Below, in pieces: positions 60,236 through 64,000 of a DNA stretch of 64,000 nucleotides; position 1 is the first letter of the stretch, and each line of letters opens with the position of its first letter. Below the pieces are notes generated by a model that worked only from the letters and a program-made list of their open reading frames with translations, was not told where the DNA came from and did not search any database. Made by a program: the position numbers and the translations under genes. Source of the stretch: G965240465 sp965249525 (lineage in GTDB: Bacteria > SAR324 > JACQKK01); the NCBI GenBank assembly GCA_965249525.1, contig OZ252237.1, positions 744,001 through 808,000 of the forward strand. Direction: 5' to 3'.

Positions 60236-61210
60236 CTATTGCCAGCGAGCTATCAGTTGCTCGTAGGCTTCTTGCACCCGCAGAAAATCACCTATGGTAC
60301 CTCCTTGATCGGGATGATTCTCCTTTGCTAACCTCCGATAAGCAGCCCGAATTTCCTCCAATTCAGCCGTCTCTGATAATCCCAGCACCGCCAAGTGTTG
60401 TCCCATTCCTCGCAGCGGCGAATGAAACTGCCCTGCATGCCTCCCTCCATTCTCCCAAGAGGTCAAACCCAACCGATGAGCCTCCTTCAACAAACGCTTC
60501 TGCAACGCTTCAGATCGCTCCATCAATAACGATAGCGACGCTGGAGGTTCCTGCCAAAACGCCTCACTCTGCGCTCGCTCCAACAAGGCAGATGCCGTAG
60601 CTCGCAAATAATCCGATGACAAGGTGGCGTTCAACGCACGTCGTTGTTCCAACTCCAAAGGACGCAAACGCAACTCTCGCACCAAACGCCCAATATGCCC
60701 AGGCAACTGACCTAAACCAGGACGCAAACGCCCCCGCAGCTCCTCATCGTCCATAGTGGCAAACGCATCTAAGCGCATTCCAATGACATCCCCCAAACAC
60801 AAAATCACCTCGCGATAATGTTCTCGCAAAAATACCAACCCGCTGGCCCGTACCACTTCTGCATTCCAAGTAAACTTACAACGTCCCAACACCGCCAATA
60901 AAATCTCGTCCTCCCATGGCGCCAAAGTGCAATACACCGACTGTCCCCGCTCACTGTCAAAATAGCTATACCAAGCCCATAAGATCTCTTTGCCTGGCAA
61001 ATTGCTCTTCAACAGCAAATGCAAACTGGTGGCACTAACCCCTGCATAACGGCAATTCCCATCCTCGGTCTGCCGCACACAACCATGCAGTCCACCCAAC
61101 AGTTCCAACACTGCTGCGGTATAATCTCCAGTATGATCCCCACCACGTTTTACGCTCATATCCACTTGCTCAGCTGCTTTCCCACCCGCCAAACTTATTC
61201 TAATAACCAT
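60236..61210 (-). CDS. Protein with C-terminal J domain
   Basis: A protein of about 324 residues whose last 50 form a J domain: LAVLGLSETAELEEIRAAYR, then LAKENHPDQGG with the HPD motif that stimulates DnaK. The first 270 residues do not match a family I know. They hold a WAWYSYFDSERGQSVYCTLAPWEDEILLAV stretch, moderately hydrophobic segments and an Arg-rich helical part (RLVRELRLRPLELEQRRALN). There is no zinc-finger or DnaJ C-terminal domain, so this is a specialised co-chaperone delivering DnaK to a target rather than a general DnaJ. The start is set at ATG 61210; TTG 61237 is possible. It precedes purF. Confidence 0.78.
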   Translation of the reverse strand: MVIRISLAGGKAAEQVDMSVKRGGDHTGDYTAAVLELLGGLHGCVRQTEDGNCRYAGVSATSLHLLLKSNLPGKEILWAWYSYFDSERGQSVYCTLAPWEDEILLAVLGRCKFTWNAEVVRASGLVFLREHYREVILCLGDVIGMRLDAFATMDDEELRGRLRPGLGQLPGHIGRLVRELRLRPLELEQRRALNATLSSDYLRATASALLERAQSEAFWQEPPASLSLLMERSEALQKRLLKEAHRLGLTSWENGGRHAGQFHSPLRGMGQHLAVLGLSETAELEEIRAAYRRLAKENHPDQGGTIGDFLRVQEAYEQLIARWQ

Positions 61211-61303
61211 CTCATCAAATTTTCTCTCACATGGCAAGCTGCCCCCAATTTTGCAGCAGGCTACAGGAGGCTTGCCCCCAGCACAAGCAGTGTGAAGCCT
61301 ATC

Positions 61304-61849
61304 TTACAACCCATGCATGCAGGGCAGATGTGTATTGATATGGAAGTTGGCGTCTGCCAAATTCCAGATTGCAGTGTAGGTAGAATCCATCTCCTGAAAA
61401 TAATCGGGTTCTCCCCTAATTTGTTGTAAGAATGAATGAATATTATCGGCGGGATATAGGCGGTTGTTAAACATGACGTGAGCCGTGGGGACAGAAGGTT
61501 TGCCTACACAGGCTAGAATTAGGAAAGCCTTGAAAACGTAGTTGTTATTTGAATCGTAATAGGTATTGCCGTTATCTGCTTGTTTCCATAGTTGAACAGA
61601 AGGGACACCCATGACAGCGGCATAAGCACAAACCCATTCTGTATTAGTGGGAAAGTAGAAATGATCGCAGTCTGGGTGGCCAGTTTTTACTGTTTGTCCA
61701 TTGTAATGCCCGGCCCCGTTGCAGGAGGCGAGATTAAGCACAGCTATTAGTATGCATGAGAAGAAAAAGCTGGCTTTGTGCCAAGGTTTTTGGGGAGAGG
61801 ACTTCTTCAGCAAAGTTGGTAACTGGCTTGATGGTGCATGAGAAAACAT
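61304..61849 (-). CDS. Putative lipoprotein
   Basis: A protein of about 181 residues (ATG 61849; another in-frame ATG at 61879). A basic start leads to a hydrophobic core (FFFSCILIAVLNLASC) with a clear lipobox, LASC. The mature part carries several cysteines (HPDCDHFYF, WVCAYAAV, LACVGKP, LPCMHGL) that could pair in the periplasm. I do not recognise a domain. It lies downstream of dapB on the same strand with about 230 bp between, including a hairpin. The signal and lipobox are seen directly; its function is unknown. Confidence 0.65.
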   Translation of the reverse strand: MFSHAPSSQLPTLLKKSSPQKPWHKASFFFSCILIAVLNLASCNGAGHYNGQTVKTGHPDCDHFYFPTNTEWVCAYAAVMGVPSVQLWKQADNGNTYYDSNNNYVFKAFLILACVGKPSVPTAHVMFNNRLYPADNIHSFLQQIRGEPDYFQEMDSTYTAIWNLADANFHINTHLPCMHGL

Positions 61850-61950
61850 GGATATTTTTTTATTGGGCAAATTAAGCAAGAGAAAGCTGCCACATAAATG
61901 GCAACTGTTTCCAGCACATCAGTGCGACTGGTAAAAGATAGGATGCTCTT

Positions 61951-61971
61951 CGGCTGGTACAAAGCCAGCCG
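61951..61971 (-). terminator. Hairpin downstream of dapB
   Basis: A perfect 7-bp stem CGGCTGG (61951-61957) pairs with CCAGCCG (61965-61971) over a 7-base loop, about 110 bp after the dapB stop. No T-run is visible in the dapB direction, so its effect as terminator is uncertain. Confidence 0.35.
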
Positions 61972-62078
61972 GAAACGAAGCACAAATAGTTGAGGGCCTG
62001 GCAAGAAATGCGCAGGCTTATCCCTTAATTAAATAATACTTCCCATGTCAATGAATTGACAAGATAATTTTCCCAAAT

Positions 62079-62825
62079 TTACAGGATTTGCTCCAGCCCG
62101 TAATGCAATTGATTTAAGGAGGGCGCCTTTCGGCAGGCATGGAGTACTCCTGACATGAAGCATCCTCGGTTAAGGACTTGGTGGGTGATGCGCAGGTGCT
62201 CTCCTTGGTCGCTGAGAATGACTTCTTGGTTGGCGATAAAGCCTGGGAGGCGGAGCGAGTGGGTAGGGATTTGGTTGATGGTGGCACCGAGTGCGCCGGG
62301 GTGGAGTTCTTTGGATGCGGTTTTTAGGGTAGGGGCCTGGGGTCTGGCAGCTTGAATGTCTTCTGCGGTGCGGATGGCGGTGCCAGATGGAGCATCGGCT
62401 TTCCCATCATGGTGGATTTCAATAATTTCGACATAAGGTAGGTGCTTGGCAGCCTCAGCAGCAAAGCGCATCATCAGTACTGCACCGATGGCAAAATTGG
62501 GTGCAATTACACCGCCCAGCTTGGATTGATGCGCCTGTTTTTGAAGTTCTTTGATTTGTTGAGGCGTAAGGCCGCTGGTGCCGATGACCGGTCGTACGCC
62601 GGCTGCGATGATGGCTTGGGTATTGGTGAATGCCACAGAGGGGTGGGTGAAATCGACGCAGACCTGTGGTTGAGCCTGGCTGAGACAGCTGGAGAGATGC
62701 GCTTCTTTATCGCTGCTGCCGACGAGATGCAGCCCTGGCGATGCTTGGATGGCAGCAGTGGTGTGACTGCCCATGCTGCCTTTGGCACCGTTAACCCACA
62801 CACTGACGCTGCCTTGCTGCTTCAT
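62079..62825 (-). CDS. dapB: 4-hydroxy-tetrahydrodipicolinate reductase
   Basis: Reduces the product of DapA in lysine and diaminopimelate synthesis. WVNGAKGSMGSHTTAAI is the dinucleotide-binding start (usually GxxGRMG; here GAKGSMG, a modest variant). VCVDFTHPS is the conserved central motif, VIAPNFAIGAVLMMRF follows, and EIIEIHHDGKADAPSGTA near residue 137 carries the catalytic HH and Lys. The 248-residue length is within the family range. Its ATG overlaps the queF stop (ATGA), so fabI-queF-dapB form a tight unit. No other dap gene is in the window. Confidence 0.94.
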   Translation of the reverse strand: MKQQGSVSVWVNGAKGSMGSHTTAAIQASPGLHLVGSSDKEAHLSSCLSQAQPQVCVDFTHPSVAFTNTQAIIAAGVRPVIGTSGLTPQQIKELQKQAHQSKLGGVIAPNFAIGAVLMMRFAAEAAKHLPYVEIIEIHHDGKADAPSGTAIRTAEDIQAARPQAPTLKTASKELHPGALGATINQIPTHSLRLPGFIANQEVILSDQGEHLRITHQVLNRGCFMSGVLHACRKAPSLNQLHYGLEQIL

Positions 62826-63268
62826 GGATGGTGTTGGGTATGGGAAAAGGACAGCTTAGACGGGCTGGAGGAAGATTGTTGGTCTGAGCGTATTTGGCAG
62901 ACAGCGTTGATACCACCTCTGGTATTGTAGCGAGTTTTTACCAACAGCCAGTGGGGTTTTAGCAGGCGGTGGATATCTGTATAGATACGGGCAGTGGCAG
63001 GTTCTTGGTACACACCCACCTGACGAAAGGAAACAAAATAGTATTTCAGCGATTTTAACTCTACCACCAGCTTGTTAGGGATGTAGTCAATCCAAACATC
63101 AGCCAGGTCTGGCAGCCCAGAGAAAGGACAAACCGCAGAGAACTCCTTGGTATAATATTCAATGGTTTGGCGAGGTCCTTGGTAAGGAAAAGTTTCCAGC
63201 CAGTCGCTGCGAATTTTTTCCTCGCTGCCAAAAGGGGGTAATTCGCGGTTTGGGGAGGCTTTTTCCAT
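62822..63268 (-). CDS. queF: NADPH-dependent 7-cyano-7-deazaguanine reductase
   Basis: Reduces preQ0 to preQ1 in queuosine synthesis. This is the short unimodular form (148 residues). EYYTKEFSAVCPFSGLPDLADVWIDY contains the nucleophilic Cys and the Asp needed for nitrile reduction; LVVELKSLKYYFVSFR holds the conserved ELKSLK motif. The family E(S/L)K(S/A)xK region is intact. It sits 14 bp after fabI and overlaps dapB by 4 bp. No preQ1 riboswitch space is available upstream, so regulation must come from fabI. No other queuosine gene is present. Confidence 0.94.
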   Translation of the reverse strand: MEKASPNRELPPFGSEEKIRSDWLETFPYQGPRQTIEYYTKEFSAVCPFSGLPDLADVWIDYIPNKLVVELKSLKYYFVSFRQVGVYQEPATARIYTDIHRLLKPHWLLVKTRYNTRGGINAVCQIRSDQQSSSSPSKLSFSHTQHHP

Positions 63269-63282
63269 AGTAGCCCCTTATT

Positions 63283-64000
63283 CTAGTTGGCCATTGCATT
63301 GAAACCGGCGTCCACATACAAGGTTTGCCCGCTAATACCAGAGGCTTTGTCACTAAGAAGAAAAATCACACTATTGGCGATTTCTTCCACGGACACATTA
63401 CGTCCCAAAGCTGAATGCTCACCAGCAATTCTCAACATATTACCAAATTTCTTGATGCCAGAAGAGGATAAAGTCTTCAAGGCACCAGCAGACACTGCAT
63501 TAAAACGCAGCTCATCTGTACCATATTCTCTGGATAGATAACGGATAGATGCTTCTAAAGCAGCCTTGGCTGGTCCCATCACATTGTAATGGGGCACTGC
63601 CAGCACCGAGCCAATAAATGACATACATACCAATGAACCCCGACCACGCTGTTTCATTCTAGGTGCTGCATGACACGCCAACGGCACCACAGAATAAGCA
63701 CTCACCTCCTGCGCCAATAACCACCCCTGCCGCGAAGTCTGTGAGAAATCCCGCTCCAAATCTTCCCGCAAGGCAAAAGCTGACGAATGCAGCACAAAAT
63801 CCAAACCCTCTGGCCATACTTTGTCCAACTCACTAAATACCCCCGTTATCTGTTCATCAGACAGCAGATCCAGTGGTAATATCGAAGCTACACGCCATTC
63901 CTGCTGCAATTTCTTCACAAATTGCTCAAAACGACCCTTGGGATCTGGCCCATATGTCAACACCAGTTCCGCCCCCAGCTCATGCAATCCACGTGCAACC
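63283..64000 (-). CDS. fabI: Enoyl-ACP reductase FabI, 5' part beyond window (partial)
   Basis: NADH-dependent reductase that closes each round of fatty-acid elongation. The frame is open through the right edge of the window: VARGLHELGAELVLTYG is read at the boundary, so the N-terminal 15-20 residues with the first glycine-rich turn are missing. Visible motifs include VLHSSAF, LVCMSFIGS, the catalytic Tyr-x6-Lys in HYNVMGPAKAALEASIRYLSREYG, and the cofactor-side segment TLSSSGIKKF. The C-terminus GQTLYVDAGFNAMAN is family-typical. It is the first gene seen of the fabI-queF-dapB unit. Confidence 0.93.
   Translation of the reverse strand, partial: VARGLHELGAELVLTYGPDPKGRFEQFVKKLQQEWRVASILPLDLLSDEQITGVFSELDKVWPEGLDFVLHSSAFALREDLERDFSQTSRQGWLLAQEVSAYSVVPLACHAAPRMKQRGRGSLVCMSFIGSVLAVPHYNVMGPAKAALEASIRYLSREYGTDELRFNAVSAGALKTLSSSGIKKFGNMLRIAGEHSALGRNVSVEEIANSVIFLLSDKASGISGQTLYVDAGFNAMAN

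Noticed and set aside
61807..62004. 65-codon minus-strand frame overlapping the lipoprotein start
   Set aside because: No ribosome-binding site, no motif, and it overlaps the hairpin after dapB.
1..64000. CRISPR arrays, transposases, prophage genes
   Set aside because: No regularly spaced repeats, DDE-type transposase motifs or phage structural genes were seen; the only repeats are the short array and inverted pair near 36200-36900.

Overview
This 64-kb window is gene-dense chromosomal DNA from a Gram-negative bacterium. The evidence is BamA, a Skp/OmpH chaperone, LolD, an LptF-type permease, several lipobox proteins and Mur enzymes. The gene order lolD-bamA-skp-fabZ-(Gfo/Idh oxidoreductase)-lptF resembles the lipid A locus of deltaproteobacteria and deep-branching proteobacteria. 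I cannot name a genus. I see no rRNA, tRNA, CRISPR array, transposase or phage gene.

Layout. 1-7700 (minus strand): a truncated exported protein, leuB, an MBL-fold hydrolase, a GT4 glycosyltransferase, an inositol-monophosphatase-like enzyme, a helix-hairpin-helix-like membrane protein, a eukaryotic-type glutathione synthetase and a spermidine-synthase-like protein. 7823-14482 (plus): envelope biogenesis genes with lpxD, lpxA, lpxI and lpxB missing from their expected places. 14442-24642: alpha/beta hydrolase, UMF1-type transporter, a divergent PEP carboxylase, a MurC-MurB fusion, MoaA and a DegT-type aminotransferase. 24813-33293: a homoserine-ester sulfhydrylase-like enzyme, a PAS-like membrane protein, then the most unusual cluster. 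In that cluster a Rieske domain fused to an FMN glutamate-synthase-like domain, a DUF5996-like protein and a Rieske domain fused to a TPP enzyme lie in tandem, followed by a compositionally mosaic membrane protein. 33484-39788: serS, an AlgH protein, a frameshifted DUF1554-like lipoprotein, about 1.3 kb of repeat-containing non-coding DNA, and a two-gene unit of an HTH-EIIA fusion and a ClC channel. 40143-48350: a UPF0182 membrane protein behind a hairpin-rich leader, dps, a PEBP-family lipoprotein, pyrF, pdxST, an FtsQ-like protein and dtd. 48393-55923: a ferric-iron ABC transporter (fbpC, fbpB, fbpA) split by an inserted DNA methyltransferase, a secreted seven-repeat RCC1-like protein and a Fur-family regulator. 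56039-64000: a JAMM peptidase, a GT2 glycosyltransferase, rlmN, purF, a J-domain protein, a lipoprotein, dapB, queF and the truncated fabI.

How the parts fit. Most genes are housekeeping: cell envelope, PLP, pyrimidine, purine, lysine and leucine synthesis, tRNA and rRNA modification, and iron uptake with Fur. The points most worth a second look are the double-Rieske redox cluster, the lipid A locus stripped of its acyltransferase genes, the eukaryotic-type glutathione synthetase, the one-base frameshift in a G tract of a lipoprotein, and the methyltransferase inside the iron-transport locus. All family assignments come from reading motifs by eye; no database search was run.
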